Counted from the first letter of the stretch, positions 16,065 to 22,800 are shown. The stretch: 24,701 nucleotides of DNA from Gammaproteobacteria bacterium (GCA_013372875.1 JABXIW010000381.1:1-24701); one strand, 5' to 3'. Numbers and translations are program-made. The notes: a model not told the origin generated them from the sequence alone.

Positions 16065-16400
16065 ATGACCAAAGTTATTGGAATTATAGTAGTGGTTTTG
16101 TTGGCAACTTTTCTGGTTGCCTGCAAAACTTCGAGTAAAGCGACGATATATAATAATAAATCGGAAGTATTAAAAGTTGTTGAAGATTCTGCGTCGGTTA
16201 AAGAAATTATCGGAGCTTGGAAAGCTAAAGAGCGTGCTTTAGAAAAGTTGATGCCTTTATTCGAATATAAAATCGAAATGGACATTGATGGTGACAAGCA
16301 AGTTTGGCGCGTTAATAAAGCAGGCTACTTGATGCAAGAGGGTGACAGTATCTTGTATAAGACGCCGCAAAAAGCAGCTTTAGCGAAATATTTGAATTAA
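16065..16400 (+). CDS. Small lipoprotein of unknown function
   Basis: A 111-aa protein I do not recognise. A hydrophobic signal ends in the lipobox LVAC with Cys20 followed by Lys, so it is predicted to be lipidated and probably sorted to the outer membrane. The mature part is about 90 residues, lysine-rich and mixed alpha/beta in appearance (YKIEMDIDGDKQVWRVNKAGYLM looks like beta strands). The start has an excellent AGGAG at 16052-16056, overlapping the end of the protease gene; the gap is 12 bp and the shared terminator follows. Cotranscription with the GlyGly-CTERM protease suggests a related envelope role, but there is no domain evidence. Confidence 0.75.
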   Translation: MTKVIGIIVVVLLATFLVACKTSSKATIYNNKSEVLKVVEDSASVKEIIGAWKAKERALEKLMPLFEYKIEMDIDGDKQVWRVNKAGYLMQEGDSILYKTPQKAALAKYLN

Positions 16401-16417
16401 TTTAACTGGTTCGATTT

Positions 16418-16442
16418 AAAGCCCCCATTTGGGGGCTTTTTT
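16418..16442 (+). terminator. Rho-independent terminator of the protease/lipoprotein operon
   Basis: GCCCCC (16421-16426), a 4-nt loop and GGGGGC (16431-16436) followed by six T residues. A residues before the stem extend the pairing. It lies 18 nt after the lipoprotein stop. Confidence 0.93.
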
Positions 16443-16464
16443 ATGCTCACGGGTAAATATTAAG

Positions 16465-16493
16465 TTGTATTTATAAATGAGAACTATTATCAT
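16465..16493 (+). promoter_or_regulatory. Sigma-70 promoter of the iron ABC operon
   Basis: TTGTAT (16465-16470), a 17-nt spacer and TATCAT (16488-16493). The predicted start near 16500 precedes the ATG at 16524 by about 24 nt. The -10 overlaps the Fur-like box. Confidence 0.55.
16478..16492 (+). promoter_or_regulatory. Fur-like box
   Basis: TGAGAACTATTATCA fits the 7-1-7 Fur inverted repeat (TGATAAT-N-ATTATCA) at 5 of 7 positions in the left half and all 7 in the right. Its position over the -10 element would let Fur-Fe2+ block transcription of the downstream binding protein when iron is plentiful. Confidence 0.6.
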
Positions 16494-16523
16494 TCGCGTA
16501 TCTAAGTTAATTCGTAAAAGATT

Positions 16524-17600
16524 ATGAATAAAAGTATCCTTTCCTTATCCTTAATGTCGTCTTTGGTTCTATTAACACTAACAGCCTGTGATAAATCTGA
16601 AGACAAGAACGTTGAAGCAAAAGTTGCTACGGAAGTATCAGCGGTTGCAAAAGTCGAAGAAGCACCTAATGAAATCGTGGTTTATTCGTCGCGCAACGAG
16701 CACTTAATTAAGCCATTTTTCGAAGAATTTACCGCCAATACCGGTATTCCAGTTAAATACATTACCGATAAAGCAGGGCCATTGGTCACGCGTTTAAAGG
16801 CGGAAGGCGAGCGTACTCAAGCAGATATTTTTATGACGGTGGATGCGGGTAACTTATGGTTTGCCAAAAAAGAAGGTGTTTTGCAGCCGATTGAATCAGC
16901 GGTATTAGAAGCGAATGTGCCTGCTCATTTGCAAGATCCTGATAATTATTGGTATGGCTTAACGGTACGCGCTAGAACCATGGTTTATGACACCAATAAA
17001 ATTAGCCCAGAAGATTTGAGTTCTTATGAAGATTTGGCCGATCCTAAATGGCAAGGTCGCTTATGCCTTAGAACTTCTAAGAAAGTTTATAACCAATCAT
17101 TAGTGGCGATGCTAATTGCGCGTCATGGCGAAGCTAAAGCGGAAGAAATCGTGAAAGGTTGGGTGGCAAATCTAGCAACTGATCCTTTCTCAAACGATAC
17201 AAAGGTGATGAAGGCGATTGAAGCGGGTCAGTGCGAAGTTGGCATCGTTAATAGCTATTATTTCGGTCGTTTGCAGAAAGAAAATCCTGAGATTAACCTT
17301 GCGCTTTATTTGCCAGCCGAGTCTGAGCAAGGTGTGCACGTCAACATTTCGGGTGCGGGCATTACTAAATATGCGGATAACCCCAAAGCTGCGTTGCAAT
17401 TGATTGAATGGTTATCATCAATAGATGCACAGAAGATGTATGCAGGTTTGAACATGGAATACCCTGTGAATGAATCAGTAGATTTGGTTGAGCAAGTTAA
17501 AGCCTGGGGAGAGTTCAAAGCGGATGATATGAACCTATCTAAAGCTGGCGAGTTGCAAGCCGCAGCGGTGCAATTGATGGATCGTGTAGGGTACAAGTAA
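16524..17600 (+). CDS. Fe(III) ABC transporter substrate-binding lipoprotein (FbpA/FutA type)
   Basis: Periplasmic binding component that captures ferric iron for import. A signal ends in the lipobox LTAC with Cys22 and Asp at +2, so it is predicted to be lipid-anchored, probably in the inner membrane. A flexible Ala/Val/Glu-rich linker (30-48) precedes the binding fold. VYSSRNE (53-59), the paired tyrosines Y245/Y246 in NSYYFGR, and VHVNISGAG (271-279) match the ferric-binding proteins FbpA/FutA; the tyrosines are the expected iron ligands. The total is 358 aa. A promoter with a Fur-like box lies upstream, supporting iron as the substrate. The permease gene follows 3 bp after the stop codon. 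The ribosome binding site is weak. Confidence 0.9.
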   Translation: MNKSILSLSLMSSLVLLTLTACDKSEDKNVEAKVATEVSAVAKVEEAPNEIVVYSSRNEHLIKPFFEEFTANTGIPVKYITDKAGPLVTRLKAEGERTQADIFMTVDAGNLWFAKKEGVLQPIESAVLEANVPAHLQDPDNYWYGLTVRARTMVYDTNKISPEDLSSYEDLADPKWQGRLCLRTSKKVYNQSLVAMLIARHGEAKAEEIVKGWVANLATDPFSNDTKVMKAIEAGQCEVGIVNSYYFGRLQKENPEINLALYLPAESEQGVHVNISGAGITKYADNPKAALQLIEWLSSIDAQKMYAGLNMEYPVNESVDLVEQVKAWGEFKADDMNLSKAGELQAAAVQLMDRVGYK

Positions 17601-17603
17601 GTC

Positions 17604-19247
17604 TTGCTGGATTCGCTGACAAGTCTCAACAATAAAAACCATGCTGGTGCAAGCCAGCATGGTTTTTTAGCTTCTAAGATCGGTAAAGTTGCCTTAATTC
17701 TAATCGCACTCTTAATATTGATCCCGATGTTGCCACTATTCTGGGCATGGGATTCGGTGGATAGCAATTTGTGGCAGCATTTGTGGCAAACCCAGTTATG
17801 GACTTTGCTCAAAAATACTTTAGTCTTATCGCTATTGGTGGGTGCTGGTGCTTTTGCGCTAGGTATCTGGCTTGCGTGGCTGGTTGTCATTTATGAATTC
17901 CGTGGGCGCAAAGTATTGCAATGGTGCTTGATGCTGCCAATTGCGATTCCACCCTATATTCTCGCCTTTGTATTCCTTGGGTTTACCGACTTTGGTGGTG
18001 CTTTGCATCAAACCTATAAGCTCGCTGGTATTCCAGTCAACTGGCTGCCTGATCTTCGTAACTCTATTGGTGTTGCTATCGTTTTTATTTTGAGTCTCTA
18101 TCCGTATGTTTATCTGCTGATGCGGGCAGCTTTGATTAAAAAGGGCCGTACCAGCTATGAAAGTGCGCAAACTTTGGGCTATAGCAAACGAGCAGCTTTT
18201 TGGAAGCTGATTATTCCGATGACTCGCCCTGCTTGGATTGCGGGTTTAGCTTTAGTTTTGATGGAAACCTTGGCTGACTTTGGTGCTGTTTCGATTTTTA
18301 ATTATGACACTTTCACCACCGCGATTTATAAATCCTGGTTTGGACTGTTTAGTTTAGAAACGGCTGCACAATTGGCATCAATACTGCTGTTAATTGTTTT
18401 TCTAGCTTTGTTCAGTGAGCGCTGGGTACGCGGGCAAAGTCGTTATCAAGAGACGGGGCAAGAATTTAATCAATTCCGTAAACCACTGGTGGGTTTCGCA
18501 GGAATGCTAGCAAAAATTGGCGCCTGGTCGGTGGCCGCTTGTGCTTTTATTTTGCCACTAATCCAATTGATTTATTGGGCTTTGACCAGCACAGGTTATG
18601 GCCAAACCGTTCACGAACTTTTGCTGAATACCTTATTGCTTGCCTTAATGGCCACAGGTTTTACTTTGTTAGTGGCATTGCTGATGGTGTTCGCACAAAG
18701 GCCATTGGCATTAAACAAGAAAAAGCAAAGTTTCTGGCAATTCACGTCTGAAATCAGTCTCAGCGGCTACGCTTTACCTGGTACGGTTTTGGCCGTTGGC
18801 GTGGTATTAAGTTTTAACGCTATTGAGTCTTTCTTAGGCGCTAGTCAGCTAGTCACTGGCGGCATAATGGTACTTATTTTTGCTTATATGGTTAGGTTCT
18901 TGCGCATAGCCCATAGCCCTATTGCAAATGCCATGCAGCAAATAAAGCCAAGCCTAATTGAAGCTGCGATGAGCCTTGGCGCCAGCAAAAAAGAACGCTT
19001 CTATCGAGTTTATATTCCGCTATTAAGACCTGGCGTTCTAACAGCTTTGTTAATGGTCTTTGTGGAGGTAATGAAAGAAATGCCCGCGACTTTGTTGTTA
19101 AGACCTTTCGGCTGGGATACTTTATCGGTGCGCATCTATGAGCTGACTTCAGAAGGCGAGTGGCAGCTGGCGGCACTACCAGCGGTGATGCTGGTAGCTA
19201 TTGGTATTTTACCCGTTATTTATCTTATTAGAAAAAGCGAAAGCTAG
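17604..19247 (+). CDS. Fused two-domain iron ABC transporter permease (FbpB type)
   Basis: A 547-aa inner-membrane protein with about 12 transmembrane segments, made of two homologous permease halves. Each half carries the cytoplasmic EAA loop that docks the ATPase: residues 187-208 (SAQTLGYSKRAAFWKLIIPM) and 452-475 (IEAAMSLGASKKERFYRVY). This fused layout is standard for FbpB-type ferric permeases. The only start that keeps the first membrane helix (about 27-48) is TTG at 17604 (or nearby CTG codons); the ribosome binding site is poor. A 14-bp hairpin with a T tract lies in codons 11-22. No ATP-binding gene follows; the next genes are on the other strand. The ATPase must come from elsewhere, as I recall for the comparable Pseudomonas locus. 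Confidence 0.9.
   Translation: MLDSLTSLNNKNHAGASQHGFLASKIGKVALILIALLILIPMLPLFWAWDSVDSNLWQHLWQTQLWTLLKNTLVLSLLVGAGAFALGIWLAWLVVIYEFRGRKVLQWCLMLPIAIPPYILAFVFLGFTDFGGALHQTYKLAGIPVNWLPDLRNSIGVAIVFILSLYPYVYLLMRAALIKKGRTSYESAQTLGYSKRAAFWKLIIPMTRPAWIAGLALVLMETLADFGAVSIFNYDTFTTAIYKSWFGLFSLETAAQLASILLLIVFLALFSERWVRGQSRYQETGQEFNQFRKPLVGFAGMLAKIGAWSVAACAFILPLIQLIYWALTSTGYGQTVHELLLNTLLLALMATGFTLLVALLMVFAQRPLALNKKKQSFWQFTSEISLSGYALPGTVLAVGVVLSFNAIESFLGASQLVTGGIMVLIFAYMVRFLRIAHSPIANAMQQIKPSLIEAAMSLGASKKERFYRVYIPLLRPGVLTALLMVFVEVMKEMPATLLLRPFGWDTLSVRIYELTSEGEWQLAALPAVMLVAIGILPVIYLIRKSES
17634..17668 (+). terminator. Intragenic terminator-like hairpin at the permease 5' end
   Basis: A perfect 14-bp inverted repeat (AAAAACCATGCTGG at 17634-17647, CCAGCATGGTTTTT at 17654-17667) with a 6-nt loop and a six-T run. 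It has all the marks of an intrinsic terminator, yet lies inside the predicted permease coding region, 33 nt after the binding-protein stop codon. It may end most transcripts after the binding-protein gene and so set the ratio of binding protein to permease. Confidence 0.75.
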
Positions 19248-19280
19248 CTTTTAAAACCACCACCAAAACTGGCCTTGAAG

Positions 19281-19700
19281 TTACTCATCTGAATTGCGCT
19301 CACTTGGAATGTCACTGAGGTATTGCACAAACTCCACTTCAAACCCTTGTGGATCAAGGAAGTAGATATTTTTGCGATAGTGGCTGTCTGTTCCTGGCTT
19401 ATGAATGGGGTAGCCAGCGTCGGTTAAGCGCTTGATCATGGCATCTAAGTCATTGGTAACAAAGGCAAAATGAGCCAGGCCGACTTGATGACCTTCTAAA
19501 TTTCGGTTATCACCTTCACCATTGTCGCTCAGTGCTATGTAGTTATACTCATCACCAAAATGCAGCCAGTGACGCGGTTTGCCATACCAGTCGCCATCAC
19601 CGCGGCTACGCACTTTCCAGTGCGGAAAAGCTGCACCATAAAAATGTAGCATCGAATCAATGTCGCTGACTACCAGATTGATATGTTCTAGTTGGATCAT
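19281..19700 (-). CDS. VOC-family (glyoxalase/dioxygenase fold) protein
   Basis: A 139-aa single VOC domain made of two beta-alpha-beta-beta-beta units. Likely metal ligands are His6 (LEHINLVV), the His in GLAHFAFV (about 77) and the Glu in GFEVEFVQY near the C terminus, the usual places for VOC enzymes. The family includes glyoxalase I, extradiol dioxygenases and resistance proteins, so the substrate cannot be named. Its ATG is one base after the stop codon of the flavin reductase (TAA-G-ATG), so the two are translated together from the SoxR-box promoter. A role in detoxifying redox-active or electrophilic compounds is inferred from that context. Confidence 0.88.
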   Translation of the reverse strand: MIQLEHINLVVSDIDSMLHFYGAAFPHWKVRSRGDGDWYGKPRHWLHFGDEYNYIALSDNGEGDNRNLEGHQVGLAHFAFVTNDLDAMIKRLTDAGYPIHKPGTDSHYRKNIYFLDPQGFEVEFVQYLSDIPSERNSDE

Positions 19701-19701
19701 C

Positions 19702-20292
19702 TTAGACTCCTACCGCCTGCAAGGTTTCTTGTGGAGTGTTTGATTGTAACGCTTGCTCGAGTTGAGCGGCTAACTCAGTGGCTTGCTGCTGCAAATCAGG
19801 CGCTATAATCTTGCCAGTAGTACTATCAAAATTATCATAAAAATTGGGCAATGCCATCTGGCCAATTAAGTTAGCGCCCAAAAAAGGCGCGGAAGTGACC
19901 GCATGACCTAAAGCGGTGGCACCACCATTAGCTCCGGGCGAGGCGGAGAATAACAGCGTGGGTTTATCCGCAAATATCTTGCGTTCGATACGGCTAAGCC
20001 AATCCAAAAGGTTTTTATAAGCCGCGGTAAAATAGCCGTTGTGTTCAGCATGGCTAATGAGAAAGCCGTCGGCGGTTTGTAATTTGGCTAGAAAGTCTTT
20101 TGCCGCTTGCGGAATACCTGAGTTTTTTTCCAAATCTTCGCTATAGATCGGTAGTGGATAATTATTTAAATCTAAAAGCTCCACCTTAGCGCTGTCTAAT
20201 AAGCCACCCGCATAAGTCACCAGTTGCTTATTGATAGACGTTGAACTAGTTGTTGCGGCAAAAGCGATAATTTTGGGTTTTGTTGAGTTCAT
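19702..20292 (-). CDS. NADPH-dependent FMN reductase family protein
   Basis: A 196-aa flavodoxin-like protein of the NADPH-dependent FMN reductase family (relatives: ChrR, azoreductases, quinone reductases). The N-terminal IIAFAATTSSTSINKQL segment is the FMN phosphate-binding loop. The middle motif ISHAEHNGYFTAAYKNLLDW is where this family normally has a PEYN-G-P-LKN-DW signature, here with HAEHNGY. FSASPGANGGATAL (about 115-128) is the second signature. Such enzymes reduce quinones, nitro compounds or chromate. It is the first gene of the operon divergent from soxR, with AGGA at a proper distance from its ATG. The SoxR box in its promoter suggests induction by redox-cycling agents. Confidence 0.9.
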   Translation of the reverse strand: MNSTKPKIIAFAATTSSTSINKQLVTYAGGLLDSAKVELLDLNNYPLPIYSEDLEKNSGIPQAAKDFLAKLQTADGFLISHAEHNGYFTAAYKNLLDWLSRIERKIFADKPTLLFSASPGANGGATALGHAVTSAPFLGANLIGQMALPNFYDNFDSTTGKIIAPDLQQQATELAAQLEQALQSNTPQETLQAVGV

Positions 20293-20330
20293 TAAAGTTC
20301 CTAATCTATTAAAAGGTTTGATTTGTGTAA

Positions 20331-20361
20331 AGGATAGAACCTCAAGTTAGGTTGAGGTCAA
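20331..20361 (-). promoter_or_regulatory. SoxR-dependent promoter with 19-bp spacer
   Basis: On the minus strand TTGACC (20361-20356), a 19-nt spacer and TATCCT (20336-20331). The overlong 19-bp spacer is the hallmark of MerR/SoxR-activated promoters, and the spacer is almost filled by the SoxR box. It drives the flavin reductase and VOC genes; the predicted leader is about 30 nt. Confidence 0.8.
20340..20357. promoter_or_regulatory. SoxR box
   Basis: CCTCAAGTTAGGTTGAGG matches the E. coli soxS operator (CCTCAAGTTAACTTGAGG) at 16 of 18 positions. It lies between the -35 and -10 of the minus-strand promoter and overlaps the -35 of the likely soxR promoter on the plus strand. Confidence 0.88.
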
Positions 20362-20380
20362 GCGCTTGCTTAGATATTAT
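20352..20380 (+). promoter_or_regulatory. Probable soxR promoter
   Basis: TTGAGG (20352-20357), a 17-nt spacer and TATTAT (20375-20380). The -35 lies inside the SoxR box, so bound SoxR would limit its own expression. Confidence 0.5.
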
Positions 20381-20412
20381 GGATAGGGCTATGGCTTTGA
20401 TAGGAATTTACT

Positions 20413-20889
20413 ATGACAACAGGTTATTTATCGGTGGGAAAAGTGGCCAAACGCTGTGGAGTAAATGTTTCCGCGCTGCATTTTTATGAAAAAAAGGGCC
20501 TGATCCGCAGCGAGCGCAATACGGGTAATCAACGGATTTACCAAAAATCCACCTTACGCCGAATCGCCTTGATTAAAGCCGCTCAACAACTGGGCATTAG
20601 TCTGGATGAAATCAAACAGGCACTTGATAGCTTGCCAAGTGGTTGTGAGCCCACCAAGCAAGACTGGGAAAAACTCTCTACTGGCTGGCAAGTTCAGTTA
20701 ACTGAGCGGATAGAGCAGTTACAACGCTTACAAATGCTATTAACTGGCTGTATCGGCTGCGGTTGCTTATCCATGAAAAACTGCCCGATTTATAATGCAG
20801 ATGACCGTTTGGCTAAACAGGGTTCTGGTGCGGTGTTGGTGACAGGTGATTTTGAAAAAGCGGCTAAAGGTTTTAAAGATGGCCGGTAA
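20413..20889 (+). CDS. soxR: Redox-sensitive transcriptional activator SoxR
   Basis: A MerR-family regulator of 158 aa (E. coli SoxR is 154). The N-terminal winged helix-turn-helix starts LSVGKVAKRCGVNVSALHFY (6-25). A dimerisation helix lies at about 80-112. The [2Fe-2S] cluster site is intact: C113, C116, C118 and C124 in the spacing CX2CXCX5C, within GCIGCGCLSMKNC. Oxidation of this cluster by redox-cycling drugs or superoxide turns SoxR into an activator that untwists promoters with 19-bp spacers. A matching promoter and operator lie directly upstream on the opposite strand, so the flavin reductase/VOC operon is its local target. No soxS is adjacent, as in most bacteria outside the enterics. 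AGGAA sits 8 nt before the ATG. Confidence 0.96.
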   Translation: MTTGYLSVGKVAKRCGVNVSALHFYEKKGLIRSERNTGNQRIYQKSTLRRIALIKAAQQLGISLDEIKQALDSLPSGCEPTKQDWEKLSTGWQVQLTERIEQLQRLQMLLTGCIGCGCLSMKNCPIYNADDRLAKQGSGAVLVTGDFEKAAKGFKDGR

Positions 20890-20894
20890 TCGTA

Positions 20895-20920
20895 TTGGAG
20901 AGTCTACTATGCTTCTCCAA
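20895..20920 (+). promoter_or_regulatory. Inverted repeat between soxR and gcvT (terminator or operator)
   Basis: TTGGAGAG (20895-20902) and TTCTCCAA (20913-20920) form an 8-bp stem with one G-T pair and a 10-nt loop. A T run (TTTTT, 20924-20929 region) follows a few bases later, so it may be a weak soxR terminator. The right arm falls where the gcvT -35 would be, so an operator role is also possible. Confidence 0.4.
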
Positions 20921-20935
20921 AGGCTTTTTCCCCTG

Positions 20936-20941
20936 TATAAT
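20936..20941 (+). promoter_or_regulatory. -10 element of the gcvT promoter
   Basis: A perfect TATAAT preceded by CTG, 35 nt upstream of the gcvT ATG. The -35 region (around TTCTCC at 20913) is poor, which suggests activator dependence. Confidence 0.55.
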
Positions 20942-20976
20942 TGCTCGCCATTAAATTGCTAAACGGACCTTATTTC

Positions 20977-22065
20977 ATGGCCAATAAAACTCCTTTATAT
21001 CAAGCTCATGTGGATGCTAATGCGCGTATCGTCGATTTCGGCGGTTGGGATATGCCGCTTAACTATGGCTCGCAAATCGATGAGCACCATGCGGTGCGCC
21101 AAGATGCGGGTATGTTCGATGTGTCACACATGACGGTGGTGGAAGTGACGGGTTCGGAAGCTAAGCCTTATTTGCAGTATTTGTTGGCGAATGATGTTGA
21201 TAAGTTGCAAATGGCTGGCAAAGCGCTATATAGCGGCATGTTAAACGACGATGCTGGCGTGATTGACGATCTTATTGTTTATTACCTAACGGATACTCAT
21301 TATCGAGTAGTAGTCAATGCCTCGACTCGGGATAAAGATTTGGCTTGGATGGAGAATGTAGCACAGCAGTTTAGCGTGTCAGTTGAAGAAAAAACTGATG
21401 TGGCCATGATTGCGGTGCAAGGCCCTAACGCCATTGAAAAGGCCAATTCGATTATGGATAGCGAGCAGCAAGCGCTGGTTGATGGCTTAAAACCATTTGT
21501 CGCAGTACAAGCGGGCAGTTGGTTTGTGGCGCGCACCGGCTACACAGGCGAAGATGGCTATGAAATCATGGTTCCTGATGAGCAAGGCATTGAGGTTTGG
21601 AATAAATTAGAAGCTGCTGGTGTAAAGCCTGCCGGTTTAGCCGCGCGTGATACCTTGCGCTTAGAAGCGGGTATGAATTTATACGGCCATGATATGGATG
21701 AGACGGTTTCGCCTCTAGAAGCCAACATGGGCTGGACCATTGCATGGGAGCCTTCTGAACGCGATTTTGTAGGGCGTAAGGCTTTAGCGGCACAGAAAGA
21801 GGCAGGCTCTGCGCGTAAAATGATTGGTCTAGTGTTGCAAGACAAGGGCGTGATGCGCGAAGGCCAAGAAGTAGTAGTCAATGATGAAGTAGTTGGGGTG
21901 ATTACTTCTGGCACTATGTCGCCTACTGTCGGTAAGTCGATTGCCATGGCGCGAGTTAACCGTGATGTGAACGAAGAGCAGGTTTTAGTGCAGGTGCGTA
22001 AAAAGCAGTTAAATGCACAAGTAGTAAAGCCATGTTTTGTGCGTAAAGGTGAGGCTTTAGTTTAA
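20977..22065 (+). CDS. gcvT: Glycine cleavage system T protein (aminomethyltransferase)
   Basis: Transfers the methylene group from the aminomethyl-lipoyl arm of GcvH to tetrahydrofolate, releasing ammonia. Length 362 aa against 364 in E. coli. The N terminus [20 protein letters not shown] is typical. The conserved acidic pair in GVIDDLIVY (D97/D98) includes the catalytic Asp, and FDVSHM (47-52) and [11 protein letters not shown] are folate-site signatures. The C-terminal barrel has [14 protein letters not shown]. The frame is open back to a TTG at 20941, but that overlaps the -10 box; the ATG at 20977 gives the standard protein. It is the first of the gcvT-gcvH-gcvP series, with a 133-bp gap to gcvH. 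Confidence 0.97.
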   Translation: MANKTPLYQAHVDANARIVDFGGWDMPLNYGSQIDEHHAVRQDAGMFDVSHMTVVEVTGSEAKPYLQYLLANDVDKLQMAGKALYSGMLNDDAGVIDDLIVYYLTDTHYRVVVNASTRDKDLAWMENVAQQFSVSVEEKTDVAMIAVQGPNAIEKANSIMDSEQQALVDGLKPFVAVQAGSWFVARTGYTGEDGYEIMVPDEQGIEVWNKLEAAGVKPAGLAARDTLRLEAGMNLYGHDMDETVSPLEANMGWTIAWEPSERDFVGRKALAAQKEAGSARKMIGLVLQDKGVMREGQEVVVNDEVVGVITSGTMSPTVGKSIAMARVNRDVNEEQVLVQVRKKQLNAQVVKPCFVRKGEALV

Positions 22066-22098
22066 TTTAATCAGTTAGTGGCAAAGCGTTAGTTTTGC

Positions 22099-22127
22099 TT
22101 GGGTAGCGCGCCACTTTCGGATAGAAT
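22099..22127 (+). promoter_or_regulatory. Possible sigma-70 promoter of gcvH
   Basis: TTGGGT (22099-22104), a 17-nt spacer and TAGAAT (22122-22127), giving a leader of about 65 nt before gcvH. The remaining spacer has AGTGGC/GCCACT arms (22076-22115) that could fold over the -35, but nothing recognisable as a riboswitch. Confidence 0.4.
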
Positions 22128-22198
22128 ATCGCCAATTAATTTTTATGAACTTTTTTATCAGCTTTTTTTATTAACTAGGTCCAACGAGGGTATAGACC

Positions 22199-22585
22199 AT
22201 GAGCCAGATTCCAGCAGAGTTAAAATATGTTTCCAGCCACGAGTGGATCCGCCACGAAGGTGATGGTGTGGTAACGGTTGGTATTACCGATCACGCGCAG
22301 GAATTATTGGGCGACGTGGTTTTTGTTGAAGCGCCAGAAACTGATGAAGAAGTTGCAGCAGAAGACGAAATTGCGGTAGTTGAGTCAGTAAAAGCAGCTT
22401 CAGATATCTATGCGCCAATCGCGGGCACTATCATTGCCGTGAATGAAGAGCTTGAAGATTCACCTGAGTTGGTAAACAGTGATCCTTATGGTGATGGCTG
22501 GATGTTCAAGATGCAGATCGATGAGTCTGACTTGGACGGGTTGATGTCGGCAGAAGAGTACGCCGAAGAAATCGCAGACGAATAA
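22199..22585 (+). CDS. gcvH: Glycine cleavage system H protein
   Basis: Lipoyl carrier protein that shuttles the aminomethyl group between GcvP, GcvT and the L protein. Length 128 aa (E. coli 129). Lys65 in VESVKAASD is the lipoylation site at the same residue number as in E. coli. The flanking blocks SSHEWIR (12-18), [12 protein letters not shown] (28-39) and [12 protein letters not shown] complete the family signature. A GAGGG ribosome binding site lies before the ATG. A palindromic repeat and a terminator separate it from gcvP. Confidence 0.97.
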   Translation: MSQIPAELKYVSSHEWIRHEGDGVVTVGITDHAQELLGDVVFVEAPETDEEVAAEDEIAVVESVKAASDIYAPIAGTIIAVNEELEDSPELVNSDPYGDGWMFKMQIDESDLDGLMSAEEYAEEIADE

Positions 22586-22691
22586 TCTGGCTGTCTATTG
22601 CGTCGTTAAATGCCTCGATGCGTCAGCTCATTTGCTAAAGCAAACTACGACTTCCTTATCGAAACATTTGCCTAGCACTAGATAACCCAGA
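22586..22691. repeat. Imperfect long palindrome in the gcvH-gcvP spacer
   Basis: The segment folds back on itself along its length. Outer arms are TCTGG (22586-22590) with CCAGA (22687-22691) and TCTA (22594-22597) with TAGA (22679-22682). Inner arms are AAATG (22608-22612) with CATTT (22665-22669), TCGAT (22615-22619) with ATCGA (22658-22662), and an apical stem TTTGC (22631-22635) with GCAAA (22640-22644). Such non-coding palindromes of about 100 bp are often dispersed repeats (MITE- or REP-like). No second copy was seen in this window. Confidence 0.5.
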
Positions 22692-22704
22692 TGAGAGAGT
22701 ACTA

Positions 22705-22729
22705 GCCTCGATGAATGTCGAGGCTTTTT
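22705..22729 (+). terminator. Rho-independent terminator between gcvH and gcvP
   Basis: GCCTCGA (22705-22711), a 6-nt loop and TCGAGGC (22718-22724) followed by five T residues. It lies 72 bp before the gcvP start, so gcvP probably has its own promoter or receives only read-through. Confidence 0.85.
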
Positions 22730-22800
22730 CAGTTTTATAGACTGAGCGCAACATTTATTTTTTTATTAAATTTTTTCAAATAGTTAAGGTAGTTTTGGCT

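Noticed and set aside
15779..16297. 172-codon antisense frame under the protease C terminus and the small lipoprotein
   Set aside because: It lies opposite two well-supported genes, and its sequence is the low-complexity complement of their Gly/Ser/Thr codons.
17306..17890. 194-codon antisense frame across the binding-protein/permease junction
   Set aside because: Opposite two clear family members and across the hairpin; no recognisable domain or ribosome binding site.
19234..19256. Palindrome AAAGCTAGCTTT at the permease stop as a bidirectional terminator
   Set aside because: The perfect palindrome leaves no loop, the alternative stem is AT-rich, and no proper T tract follows on either strand.
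20890..20976. Glycine riboswitch upstream of gcvT
   Set aside because: GGAGAG and a later AGG look suggestive, but the core CCGAAGG-type segments and the second conserved half are absent and the leader after the -10 is only about 30 nt.
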